64,000 nucleotides of DNA from Sorlinia euscelidii (GTDB lineage: Bacteria > Pseudomonadota > Alphaproteobacteria > Acetobacterales > Acetobacteraceae), in the NCBI RefSeq assembly GCF_036452155.1, contig NZ_JAWJZY010000003.1; one strand, given 5' to 3'. A program made the position numbers and the translations under genes. The notes under the pieces are model-generated. The model ran no database searches and was not told the DNA's origin. It worked only from the letters and a program-made list of their open reading frames with translations. Shown here piece by piece: positions 38,553 through 47,160 of the stretch (its first letter is position 1; every line of letters starts with the position of its first letter).

Positions 38553-39014
38553 TTATTTGGGTGCGGCGTATTTCCTATCCAGCGCATCAATGCCGGCAAC
38601 ATTTTTTGCCGAGGCGCTCGCAGGGTCAAATGTTTCATTCAGCCAGGCTTCCGCAATGGATTTCGCCAATTCCAACCCGATAACGCGTGCGCCCATCGTG
38701 ATGATCTGCGCGTTATTGGAAAGCGCCGCGCGCTGGGCTGAATAAGTGTCATGGGTGAGGGCGGCACGAATGCCAGGGATCTTATTGGCGGAAATGCAGA
38801 CCCCGATCCCCGTGCCACAACAGAGAATGGCGCGCTCGAACCGGCCCTCTTTCACCGCGAGAGCGACGCGTTCACTCAGGCTTGCATAAAGCTCCGCCGC
38901 GCCACTTTCCGGTTTGGAAAGGTCGGTCGCATCGAAGCCCTTTTTCTGGAGGTGGGTTGTCAGCTGATGGGCCAGTCCCTCACCGGCACTGTCACCCGCG
39001 ATCGCGATTTTCAT
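38553..39014 (-). CDS. eryI: RpiB-family isomerase, EryI type (D-erythrulose 4-phosphate isomerase)
   Basis: 153 residues. The RpiB/LacAB fold is clear, with the catalytic Cys66 in CCGTGIGVCISANKIPGIRAAL. It departs from ordinary ribose-5-phosphate isomerase B: the DHAG start is GDSAGEGLA, and the RxHNDAN block is RAALSNNAQIITMGARVIG. Those replacements are, as I recall, those of Brucella EryI and mycobacterial D-erythrulose 4-phosphate isomerases. Proposed reaction: D-erythrulose 4-phosphate to D-erythrose 4-phosphate. It lies 58 bp behind the EryH-type gene with AGAAAGGA as ribosome site. A plain RpiB role cannot be excluded without assays. Confidence 0.82.
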   Translation of the reverse strand: MKIAIAGDSAGEGLAHQLTTHLQKKGFDATDLSKPESGAAELYASLSERVALAVKEGRFERAILCCGTGIGVCISANKIPGIRAALTHDTYSAQRAALSNNAQIITMGARVIGLELAKSIAEAWLNETFDPASASAKNVAGIDALDRKYAAPK

Positions 39015-39072
39015 AATCTCTGTCCTTTCTCATAACGTGCCGGAAACGAAGTTCCCGGCGCGTCCAAATCTG

Positions 39073-39852
39073 TTACTGCCGCGTCGATGAGGCCGCGCAG
39101 GCTTCGATGATGGCGGCAAAATCTTTTGGGGCCCATGCGGCGCGGCCGATAAAGATGCCGTCAATATCTTTCTGCCCGACATATTGCGCAGCATTTTGCA
39201 GGGAGACACTGCCCCCATAGAGGATATTGACAGCGCGCGCCGTCTCGGCACCGTAAATCTCTGTGAGATGCTGGCGCAGACGTGCATGGGCATCCTGCAC
39301 AAAATCGGGCGCCGCCGCGCGCCCTTTGGCCCCGATGGCCCAGACGGGCTCGTAAGCGAAAAGCACCTTGCAGACCTGCGCCGATGTCAAACCGTGAAGG
39401 GCGATCCTGGCCTGCCGCGCCAATGTCTCATGCGTCGCGCTGAAATGGTGATCTTCCGCCGTGTCACCGATGCAGATGAGGGGTGTCAGACCGTGGCGCA
39501 CCGCTGCGGCAACTTTGAGATTGACAGTGACATCTGTCTCATTGAAATAAGTGCGGCGCTCGGAGTGCCCGACTTCGACGATGGTGGCACCGCTTTCCTT
39601 GATCATGGGGGCGGAGATTTCGCCCGTCCAGGCGCCCTCATCCTCCCAATGCATATTCTGTGCCCCCACCTGGAAAGGAGATTTCTCCAGGATGCGGGAA
39701 ATATCCGCAATTGACGTGAAAGGGGGGATGACGAATGAGCTGATATGGGATGGTAATGCGATTTCTGCCAGCGCCTCCGCGGCCTGACGCGCCTCCCCGG
39801 GTGTCTTGTTCATCTTCCAACTCGTGCCGACCCAAAGCGGTTTGCTGCGCAT
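39073..39852 (-). CDS. eryH: TIM-family isomerase, EryH type (L-erythrulose 1-phosphate isomerase)
   Basis: 259-residue TIM barrel with intact catalytic Lys13, His96 (VGHSERR) and Glu168 (AYEPVWAIG). The start GTSWKMNKT and the segment VGAQNMHWEDEGAWTGEIS match my memory of EryH/TpiA2 of Brucella rather than glycolytic TpiA, which normally begins with GNWKMN. Proposed reaction: L-erythrulose 1-phosphate to D-erythrulose 4-phosphate. ATG 39852 is chosen because GGAGAAG sits four bases upstream; an ATG at 39873 adds seven residues. First gene of the operon, divergent from the DeoR regulator. Normal triose-phosphate isomerase activity remains possible. Confidence 0.85.
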   Translation of the reverse strand: MRSKPLWVGTSWKMNKTPGEARQAAEALAEIALPSHISSFVIPPFTSIADISRILEKSPFQVGAQNMHWEDEGAWTGEISAPMIKESGATIVEVGHSERRTYFNETDVTVNLKVAAAVRHGLTPLICIGDTAEDHHFSATHETLARQARIALHGLTSAQVCKVLFAYEPVWAIGAKGRAAAPDFVQDAHARLRQHLTEIYGAETARAVNILYGGSVSLQNAAQYVGQKDIDGIFIGRAAWAPKDFAAIIEACAASSTRQ

Positions 39853-39888
39853 AATCTTCTCCATTTCATGCATGGCGTCGTTTTACCA

Positions 39889-39900
39889 CGTCACGTGACG
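39889..39900. promoter_or_regulatory. Perfect palindrome CGTCACGTGACG in the eryH-deoR spacer
   Basis: Twelve-base perfect palindrome about 37-48 bp upstream of the EryH-type start codon, in the 284 bp spacer between that gene and the divergent DeoR-family regulator. Its place suits an operator. Whether the DeoR protein binds it is inference. Confidence 0.4.
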
Positions 39901-40136
39901 GGCTCAAAATCCGTCCGATATAATGTGATCAACCCGTCCAGGGATTTTTGGTAGTGTCATAGGGCAGGATTGCACGCGGAGATAGCATTGATTCGGCGCG
40001 ATAGCTCGTAGGTTTTTGTGGTTGAGATAACAAATCTAAAGTGATAGTGTTTCAATAATGAGACTTTCAGCAAGGTTGTAGGATTTGAGCGTCCGTTAAT
40101 TTGAGCGGTTGTAAAAGAAGGGATAGGACATACTAA

Positions 40137-40952
40137 ATGAGTGATAATAACGGAACGCTCCTCTTCGATACGCAGACGACAAGTCTCAAGCGTCGTAATC
40201 TGAAATCCCGCCAGCAGCGCATTCTCGATTTGCTTTTTGAACATGGCAGTATGAGCATCGAGAGCCTCGCGGATAATTTCGGTGTCAGCCGCATGACCAT
40301 CCATCGCGATGCACATAATCTGGCGGATAAGGGACTGATCGACAAAAACCATGGCGGCGTTTCTCTTAAAAACCGCGCTAGGACCGAGAAAAACATCGCC
40401 TACCGGCAGCATCGCGCCGCTGACCTCAAAAGGGAAATCATTCGGGAAGCGGTATCCATGGTGAAACCGGGCGATGTCATCATGCTTGATGACTCCACGA
40501 CGGTCGCTGAAATGTTGCCGCTCCTGCCTTCCCTGGCCCCCTTGACGATTATCACAAATGCGCTGGGCGTGATGCAAGCCATGGCCCCCTTCCCAGGCAT
40601 CAAGCTGATCTGCCTTGGTGGTGAGTATAACGGCGCTCGTAACGCCTTTTTCGGCCTGGTTTGTGAGCAGGCGACACGTGCGCTGCGGGCCAACACATTC
40701 TTCGTGTCAACCTCCATCATCGCGGACGGCACGGCCTATCAGAATGATCAGGACGTCGTCAAAGTCAAAAGGACGATGATGGATATTGCAGATCGCTGCG
40801 TTCTGCTGGCGGACAGCACGAAGTTCCGGGCGGGCGGGCTCCATCGTCTCGCTCAATTGCAGGAATTTGACGCGATCCTGACGGATAAGCAGGTCGACCC
40901 CGAACGCCTGGCAGAAATCCGGGAGCTCGGGGCTGTTGTGACGGTCTGCTGA
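40137..40952 (+). CDS. DeoR/GlpR-family transcriptional regulator
   Basis: 271 residues. N-terminal winged helix (RQQRILDLLFEHGSMSIESLADNFGVSRMTIHRDAHNL, about 28-65), then the sugar-phosphate-sensing DeoR C-domain with MLDDSTTVAEML, TIITNALGVMQA, ICLGGEYNGARNAFFG and LLADSTKF. Such proteins are usually repressors released by a phosphorylated sugar. Divergent from the EryH/EryI operon, so it likely controls it and perhaps itself, with an erythrulose phosphate as candidate inducer. AAGGGATAGGA precedes the ATG. Confidence 0.9.
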   Translation: MSDNNGTLLFDTQTTSLKRRNLKSRQQRILDLLFEHGSMSIESLADNFGVSRMTIHRDAHNLADKGLIDKNHGGVSLKNRARTEKNIAYRQHRAADLKREIIREAVSMVKPGDVIMLDDSTTVAEMLPLLPSLAPLTIITNALGVMQAMAPFPGIKLICLGGEYNGARNAFFGLVCEQATRALRANTFFVSTSIIADGTAYQNDQDVVKVKRTMMDIADRCVLLADSTKFRAGGLHRLAQLQEFDAILTDKQVDPERLAEIRELGAVVTVC

Positions 40953-40962
40953 CCGTCACAAC
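40935..40962. terminator. Perfect 12 bp hairpin over the deoR stop codon
   Basis: GTTGTGACGGTC and GACCGTCACAAC form a perfect 12 bp stem with a 4 nt TGCT loop. The TGA stop codon of the regulator lies at the loop/right-arm junction, so the left arm codes for its last residues. There is no T tract. The convergent alcohol dehydrogenase gene ends 20 bp further on, so the element may terminate both transcripts. Confidence 0.6.
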
Positions 40963-40981
40963 GTCTGGTTGAGCGTGACCC

Positions 40982-42037
40982 TTACGCCGCTTTCTCAAGC
41001 GTCTTAAGGTCGATGACGAAACGATATTTTACATCTGATTTCAGCATACGCCCATACGCGGACTCGATATCTTTGATCGCGATCATTTCGATGTCCGATG
41101 TAATATTGTGCTTACCGCAGAAATCGAGCATTTCCTGCGTTTCTGGGATTCCGCCAATGAAGGAGCCCGACATGGAACGCCGTTTGGAGGCGAGATCCAT
41201 CGGCATGAAACCCAAAGGATCCTCCGGCAGACCGACGAAGACAAGAACGCCTTCCCGTTTCAAGGTTGCGAGGTAAGGTTCAACCGGGTGTTTGACCGCA
41301 ACCGTATCGATAATGAGGTCGAGCTTACCGGCGCACTGTGCCATTTCCTCCTTATCTTTTGACATCACCACATGATGCGCACCAAGCTGCCTGGCGTCTT
41401 CCACCTTGCCTTGCGACGTGGTGAAAAGCGTCATCTCCGCGCCCAGCGCCCGCCCCAGCTTCAACGCCATATGGCCGAGACCACCGAGGCCAATGACCCC
41501 GACACGCGTGCCGGGTCCGGCCTTCCAGTGACGGAGGGGGGACCAGGTGGTGATGCCGGCGCAAAGCAACGGGGCAGCAGCGGCGAGATCAAGATTTTTC
41601 GGGATATTGAGCGCGAATTTCTCCGTCACGACGATTGCGTCAGAGTAACCGCCAAATGTTGGCGTCCCCATTTCCGGGTCGTCACTGCCATACGTCATGG
41701 TGGAACCGGTTTCGCAATATTGCTCCAACCCTTCCTGACAGCTTTGACAATGCCCGCAGGAATCCACCAGGCAGCCCACACCGGCGAGGTCACCTTTTTT
41801 GAAGCGTGTCACCGCGCTCCCGACTTCGACAACTTCACCGACAATTTCATGGCCGGGGACGCAGGGGTAGATGGTGCTTCTCCATTCATTCCGCGCCATA
41901 TGAATGTCGGAATGGCAGACGCCACAATAAGCGATCGCAATCCGTACATCCTTCGGGCCGACATCGCGGCGTTTGAACGAGAACGGCTTGAGAGCTTCAT
42001 CGGCACTCTGAGCCGCATAACCTCTGCATTCGAGCAT
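40982..42037 (-). CDS. Zinc-dependent alcohol dehydrogenase, YahK/cinnamyl type
   Basis: 351-residue MDR-family NADP(H) alcohol/aldehyde dehydrogenase. Catalytic zinc site: CGVCHSDIHMARNEW and GHEIVGEV; structural zinc: CLVDSCGHCQSCQEGLEQYC; cofactor loop GVIGLGGLGHMALKLGRALGA. The AADEALKPFSFKRRDVGPKDVRI-type N-terminus matches the YahK/AdhC aldehyde reductase group with broad substrate range. It converges on the DeoR gene. It might reduce aldehydes or handle tetritols, but nothing in the sequence ties it to erythritol. Confidence 0.92.
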   Translation of the reverse strand: MLECRGYAAQSADEALKPFSFKRRDVGPKDVRIAIAYCGVCHSDIHMARNEWRSTIYPCVPGHEIVGEVVEVGSAVTRFKKGDLAGVGCLVDSCGHCQSCQEGLEQYCETGSTMTYGSDDPEMGTPTFGGYSDAIVVTEKFALNIPKNLDLAAAAPLLCAGITTWSPLRHWKAGPGTRVGVIGLGGLGHMALKLGRALGAEMTLFTTSQGKVEDARQLGAHHVVMSKDKEEMAQCAGKLDLIIDTVAVKHPVEPYLATLKREGVLVFVGLPEDPLGFMPMDLASKRRSMSGSFIGGIPETQEMLDFCGKHNITSDIEMIAIKDIESAYGRMLKSDVKYRFVIDLKTLEKAA

Positions 42038-42136
42038 GATCTATCCTTCACAAAATGTGGAATGACCAAGCGCAAAGCGGCATCTCAGGCTTGAGCCGTA
42101 AAACAACGCCGCATTTTTTGACAGTATCTGTTGTCG

Positions 42137-42526
42137 CTATTCTTCAGGCGTCTTGCCGACGCGAACACCAATACGTTGCACCTGTGTCAGATTTCCGAAA
42201 CGGTCATAATAAAAGATAGCAGTTCCGCGCTGCTGTGCATAGCCATCGGGCGTTCCATCCGGTCGGCGGAACAGGAGCTGCTTTGAGTCGGCTCTTTGAA
42301 TGACCTCGTCACCCTTTGGAATAAAATGAAAAAGGCTGAAGTCCGCATGGGCGCGCGGTAATTTCGACTCGCGGGCCTGCTGATGGAGGCTCGGCACTTT
42401 GGGCGCCTCATCTTCCGGCGGGGCCTCCTGCGCCCGCAAAGGTGGCGCGGCGAAGAGAACGGATGAAACGCAGACCACCGCAGGAAATTTTATCCTGCGC
42501 AGCCCATGACGCGGCTTTACCAGCAT
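42137..42526 (-). CDS. Small exported protein coupled to the RND efflux operon
   Basis: About 129 residues with a signal peptide (KFPAVVCVSSVLFAAPPLRAQE). The mature part has an acidic Pro-rich start, then HADFSLFHFIPKGDEVIQRADSKQLLFRRPDGTPDGYAQQRGTAIFYYDRFGNLTQ, without Cys and with no family that I recognise. ATG 42526 lies one base after the stop codon of the outer-membrane efflux gene, with AAAGGTG as ribosome site, so it is the fourth gene of that operon. A periplasmic accessory role for the pump is a guess. Confidence 0.75.
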   Translation of the reverse strand: MLVKPRHGLRRIKFPAVVCVSSVLFAAPPLRAQEAPPEDEAPKVPSLHQQARESKLPRAHADFSLFHFIPKGDEVIQRADSKQLLFRRPDGTPDGYAQQRGTAIFYYDRFGNLTQVQRIGVRVGKTPEE

Positions 42527-42527
42527 G

Positions 42528-44003
42528 TCAGACACCTTTCTGCGCGTGAGCAGATGAAGGCAGCTGCACGTCTTTCTCACTCCAGCCGCCGCCGAGCGCG
42601 CGATATAAGGTGACGATATTCTGATATCGCGCAAGTTGGACCATAATGAGGTTTTGCTGCGCCAGATAAAGCGTCCGTTGCTGAGTCAAAGTGGTCAGAT
42701 ACGGATCGATCCCGGATTTATAGCGCATCATGGCGAGATCGTAGGCTTTCCGGGAGGCTGCGACAAGACGAGTCAGATGCTGATCCTGCCGCAGGTAGGT
42801 TTCCCGTCCGGTCAATGTGTCAGAAACTTCCTGAAAGGCTTTCTGCACGCCTTTTTCATAAAGAGCGACCTGCCGCCTCTGCTCTGCCTTCGCCATTTTC
42901 AGATTACCGGCATTCTGCCCCCAAGTGAAAATAGGCAGGGTGATGGACGGATTGGCGCCCCATGTCTGCGCATTCGGGGTGAAGAGATTGCGGAACTGCA
43001 AACTGCTGATCCCCTCCTGAGATGTCAGCATCACTTTGGGGAAGAACGCCGCACGTGCCGCGCCGATACTCGCATTGGCGCCGATGAGCTGATGCTCAAG
43101 CGCACGCACATCCGGGCGATTGGCAATCAGTTCCGACGGGAGGCCGGCCGGGATATCCGCCATGAGTGTCTGCTGGCCGAAATTTGAGGGCGGCGGCAAT
43201 GTGTCCGGCAAGGGTGTGCCGACGAGCAGTTGCAGGGCGTGTTCATCCACCGCCATTTGACGCGTAAATCGCGCGACATCGCTGGCGGCGCTTTCAACCT
43301 GAGTCTGGATCTGGCTGAGGGTCAGCTCCTCCGTCTGACCATAGGCGAAGAGATTCTTTGTCAATGCGAGCGTTTGCTGCTGCGATGACAGCGTATCCTG
43401 CGCGATATGAAGCAATGCGCGGTCGCTCAGCCATTGAAGATAAGTGTTGGCAATCTGGGAGATCAGCGTGATCCGGACAGATCGCGTATTCTCCGCCGCG
43501 GCAAGAACGGACTCAGCCTGGAATTTCGACAGGTTGCGAATGCGCCCGAACAAATCGACTTCATAGGCCGAGAAACCGATCCCGGCGCTGTAATAGCGCA
43601 ACAGGGAGGCATTCGCACCGGTGGTCGGCGCAAAGGAAAAACCGGCAAGGTCAGAAGGCGCATTGTAATTGGCCTGCCCCGTCACGGAGATCGGCGGGAA
43701 AAGCGACGCATGCTGGACCTGATAGCTACCCTGCGCGGAAATGATCGCCGCGGCTTTCTCCTGCAAGTCACGGTTATTACGCAGTGCCAGAGAGATAATC
43801 GCCTTCAGGCGCGCGTCACGGAAAAAATGCGTCCAGCCCATATTGGCGGATGACGCGCCATCAGCCCGACTTTGCGCATCGTCCGGATATTTATTCTGCA
43901 CGGGTTGGTCTGGCCGCTTGTAATGCGGCGCCAGATTGCATCCTGCCAAAAGCGCAATCACCCCGAAAATCACCAGGGAGCGCGCCCAGTCACGCAGCTT
44001 CAT
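42528..44003 (-). CDS. RND efflux outer-membrane lipoprotein, NodT/OprM type
   Basis: 491 residues. The lipoprotein signal ends in LLAGC, followed by NLAPHYKRPDQPV, the usual mature start. The TolC-type helical repeats include NNRDLQEKAAAIISAQGSYQ and the GLPSELIANRPDVRALEHQLIGANASIGAARAAFFP block conserved in the family. It overlaps the RND pump gene by 4 bp and works as its outer-membrane duct. It differs clearly from the MFS-linked homologue at 7195-8676. Confidence 0.94.
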   Translation of the reverse strand: MKLRDWARSLVIFGVIALLAGCNLAPHYKRPDQPVQNKYPDDAQSRADGASSANMGWTHFFRDARLKAIISLALRNNRDLQEKAAAIISAQGSYQVQHASLFPPISVTGQANYNAPSDLAGFSFAPTTGANASLLRYYSAGIGFSAYEVDLFGRIRNLSKFQAESVLAAAENTRSVRITLISQIANTYLQWLSDRALLHIAQDTLSSQQQTLALTKNLFAYGQTEELTLSQIQTQVESAASDVARFTRQMAVDEHALQLLVGTPLPDTLPPPSNFGQQTLMADIPAGLPSELIANRPDVRALEHQLIGANASIGAARAAFFPKVMLTSQEGISSLQFRNLFTPNAQTWGANPSITLPIFTWGQNAGNLKMAKAEQRRQVALYEKGVQKAFQEVSDTLTGRETYLRQDQHLTRLVAASRKAYDLAMMRYKSGIDPYLTTLTQQRTLYLAQQNLIMVQLARYQNIVTLYRALGGGWSEKDVQLPSSAHAQKGV

Positions 44004-47000
44004 GATTTGACTCCCTTCGAACGCTGCGTCTTTTTGGCATAAATATCAATTTTCTCCTTCAGACGCTTCACACGGAAGAGGCGAAGAATGATGACGAAGA
44101 AGACAGGCACAAAGAATATCGTCAGCGCCGTCGCTGATAACATGCCGCCAACCACGCAGGTGCCGATGGCCTGACGGGAGGAAGCGCCTGCGCCCGAGGC
44201 GAAGGCAAGCGGCAGCACGCCGAAAACAAACGCGATGGAGGTCATCAGGATCGGGCGCAGACGCTCCCGGCCCGCCTTGATGACGGCTTCCTCCAGAGAG
44301 TCGCCTTCCTCAAAAAACGCTTTTGCGAACTCAACGATGAGAATGGCATTTTTAACCGAGAGCCCGACCGTCGTGAGAAGTCCCACCTGAAAATAAACGT
44401 CATTACTGAGGTTGCGCATCAATGTCAGGACAATAGCCCCCAACACGCCCAGTGGCAGAACGAGCACGACGGAAAGCGGGATGGCCCAGCTCTCATAAAG
44501 AGCCGCCAGGCAGAGCAGGATGACAATGCCGGCCAAGGCATAAAGCGGGCCGGTGGACCCACCGGATTTCGCCTCTTCGTAGGAGAGGTTTGTCCACTCA
44601 TACCCGATACCTGCGGGAAGGTTTTTGGCGATCCGCGCAATTTCGTTCATGGCCGCGCCGGAGCTCACACCCCGACGGGGAGAACCCTGCACTTCAAGCG
44701 CATCGACACCATTATAATTGGAAACTTTCTGCGGACCGTAAATCCATCTTCCCTGCGCGAAGGAGTTAAATGGTACCATCATATTGCTGGCATTGCGGAT
44801 GTACCATTTATTGACGTCCTCAGGCGTCATACGCGCCCAAGGCTCACCCTGAATATAAACCTGCTTGACGCGGCCAGCGCGCAGAAACTGATTGACGTAA
44901 ATGGAGCCGAATGCACCGCTGAGAGCGCTGTTGATCTCACTATTCGTGATGCCCTGCGCATTGGCCCGATCGCGATCCACATCGAGATGGAATTGCGGCT
45001 GATCCGCCATTTCCATGGAGCGCACAGCTTCCAGAAGCGGGCTTTTATTGCCCTCGGCAATCAACTGGTCACGCGCGGCTTCCAGCGCATTGCGGCCAAG
45101 ATGGCCATTATCAACCAATTCAACGTCAAAACCGGAAGCATTCCCCATCTCCATGACCGGAGGCGGGTTAATGGCGAAGATCTGCGCTGCCGGGTCACCC
45201 CAGAAATGCATGGTGATCTCCTGCGCGACATTCATCGCCGACTGGTTGGATTTCGTGCGGATATTCCAGGGCTTGAATCGGACGAAGAACGCCCCCGCGC
45301 TCTGCCCCTGCCCGGCGAAGTTAAACCCGTCCACGCTGAAGACGGATTGTACGATATCGCCGTAATTCTTCATGATGTAATCGGAGATCCGGCGGTTCAC
45401 CTCACCTGTCTGCGCTTTAGTGGCGCCAGGGCGCATCGTCAACTGGCCGAAAAGGACGCCCTGATCCTCTTCCGGCAGAAACCCTGTCGGCACGCGGAGG
45501 AAGAGGAAAACCACGCAGCCTGTCAAAATCACAAACCCGATCAGCGCCACGGTGACGCTGTTGATCATCCATTTCACTCCGCGAAGATAAGCCTCCGTCA
45601 GCCGGTCAAAATGAAGGTTGAACCATTTTGCGAAGCGGTTTTTGACCGTGTGGGACGGGCGCAGCATGGTTGCGCACAGCGCGGGCGTCATGATGAGCGC
45701 GACGAGGACCGACAGCCACATGGCGGCGACGATGGTGAAAGAGAACTGGCGATAGATTACGCCCGTCGACCCGCCGAAGGCCGCCATGGGCAAAAACACC
45801 GCCGTCAGAACCAGCACGATCCCCACAAGCGCGCCCTGGATCTCGTCCATGGAGGCTTTTGAGGCTTCCTTCGGCGAAAGTCCCTCCTCATCCATGACAC
45901 GCTCGACATTCTCCACAACGACGATCGCATCATCCACCAGCAGCCCGACAGCCAGCACCATCGCCAGCATGGTCAGCGTGTTGATGCTGTAACCAAGCCC
46001 TGACAGAACACCAAACGTGCCCAGCAGCACGACGGGCACGGCGATGGTCGGGATCAATGTGGCACGGAAATTCTGAAGGAAGATCAGCATTACCACAAAA
46101 ACAAGGATGATGGCGATGACGAGCGTTTCAAGCACTTCATGAATGGATAAAGTGATGAAGGGAAGCGTATCGAATGCGTAAACCGTTTTCAGACCTTTGG
46201 GGAAAAACTTCTCGAGCTCTGAAATCTTGTCCCGAACGGCGGCTTCCGTTTTGATCTGGTTGGAGCCCGGCGCGAGTTTGAGGCCGATTCCGACGGCGGG
46301 GCGGTTATTATAATAGGACGAGATATTATAATTCTGCGCCCCCAATTCCACACGCGCAACGTCTTTAAGAAGCACTTGTGACCCGTCAAGCTGCACTTTC
46401 AGCACGATGTTACGGAATTGCTCGGGGTCACTGAAGCGTTCCGGCCCGATGATCGAGGCATCGAAACCGGCTTCCGACGAGGCGGGCACGCCGCCGAGTT
46501 CACCGGAGGAAATCTGGATGTTCTGCTGTGCAATCGCATTCTGCACATCTGTGACGTTAAGCTGGTAACGAAAGAGCTTATTCGGGTCCATCCATATGCG
46601 CATCGCATATTCTGAGCCGAGAAGCGTCTTGTCACCCACACCCGTCACACGGGAGACAGGGTCAGACACGTTGGAGGCGATGTAATCCGCAATATCCTGC
46701 CCGGACATGCTTCCATCTTCAGAGATGAAGGCGGGAATCAGGAAAAAGCTTTTCGCGGATTTATTGACCGAAATCCCCTGTGTAACGACCTCTGTCGGCA
46801 GACGCGGCTGGGCCAGTTGCAATTTATTCTGCACCTGCACCTGCGCGATGTCGGGGTTGGTCCCCTGCTCAAACGTCAGGTCGATTTCCATGTGTCCGCT
46901 GCCGAAAGACGTCGCGGAAATATATTCGAGATGGTCAAGCCCATACATCTGCTGAAGGATCGGCCGCACCGTCGTATTATTGACGGTCTCGGCCGAAGCC

Positions 47001-47152
47001 CCCGGGTAATCAACCGAAATGGCGACTTCAGGTGCGGCAATGCTGGGATATTGCGCAACCGGCATGTTCGGGATGGCGACGACCCCGATGAGCATGATGA
47101 TGAGGCCGATGACCCAGGCGAAAACGGGGCGGTCGATAAAGAAGCGTGACAT
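44000..47152 (-). CDS. RND multidrug efflux pump, AcrB/MexB (HAE1) family
   Basis: 1050-residue proton-driven inner-membrane pump: TM1 (FFIDRPVFAWVIGLIIMLIGVVAI), porter loop, TM2-6 with the proton relay Asp pair in GLLVDDAIVVVENVERVMDEEG, the GFLPEEDQG loop starting the second half, and TM8-12 ending LTIFFVPVFFVIIL. Length and motifs match HAE1 pumps such as MexB. Eight bases separate it from the adaptor gene and four overlap the outer-membrane gene. Likely exports drugs, organic acids or solvents. No regulator gene is adjacent. Confidence 0.97.
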   Translation of the reverse strand: MSRFFIDRPVFAWVIGLIIMLIGVVAIPNMPVAQYPSIAAPEVAISVDYPGASAETVNNTTVRPILQQMYGLDHLEYISATSFGSGHMEIDLTFEQGTNPDIAQVQVQNKLQLAQPRLPTEVVTQGISVNKSAKSFFLIPAFISEDGSMSGQDIADYIASNVSDPVSRVTGVGDKTLLGSEYAMRIWMDPNKLFRYQLNVTDVQNAIAQQNIQISSGELGGVPASSEAGFDASIIGPERFSDPEQFRNIVLKVQLDGSQVLLKDVARVELGAQNYNISSYYNNRPAVGIGLKLAPGSNQIKTEAAVRDKISELEKFFPKGLKTVYAFDTLPFITLSIHEVLETLVIAIILVFVVMLIFLQNFRATLIPTIAVPVVLLGTFGVLSGLGYSINTLTMLAMVLAVGLLVDDAIVVVENVERVMDEEGLSPKEASKASMDEIQGALVGIVLVLTAVFLPMAAFGGSTGVIYRQFSFTIVAAMWLSVLVALIMTPALCATMLRPSHTVKNRFAKWFNLHFDRLTEAYLRGVKWMINSVTVALIGFVILTGCVVFLFLRVPTGFLPEEDQGVLFGQLTMRPGATKAQTGEVNRRISDYIMKNYGDIVQSVFSVDGFNFAGQGQSAGAFFVRFKPWNIRTKSNQSAMNVAQEITMHFWGDPAAQIFAINPPPVMEMGNASGFDVELVDNGHLGRNALEAARDQLIAEGNKSPLLEAVRSMEMADQPQFHLDVDRDRANAQGITNSEINSALSGAFGSIYVNQFLRAGRVKQVYIQGEPWARMTPEDVNKWYIRNASNMMVPFNSFAQGRWIYGPQKVSNYNGVDALEVQGSPRRGVSSGAAMNEIARIAKNLPAGIGYEWTNLSYEEAKSGGSTGPLYALAGIVILLCLAALYESWAIPLSVVLVLPLGVLGAIVLTLMRNLSNDVYFQVGLLTTVGLSVKNAILIVEFAKAFFEEGDSLEEAVIKAGRERLRPILMTSIAFVFGVLPLAFASGAGASSRQAIGTCVVGGMLSATALTIFFVPVFFVIILRLFRVKRLKEKIDIYAKKTQRSKGVKS

Positions 47153-47160
47153 GGATACTC

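Noticed and set aside
39073..39852. Plain glycolytic triose-phosphate isomerase
   Set aside because: Catalytic residues would allow it, but the GTSWKMNKT start, the GAQNMHW segment and the neighbours fit the EryH type better. Not fully excluded.
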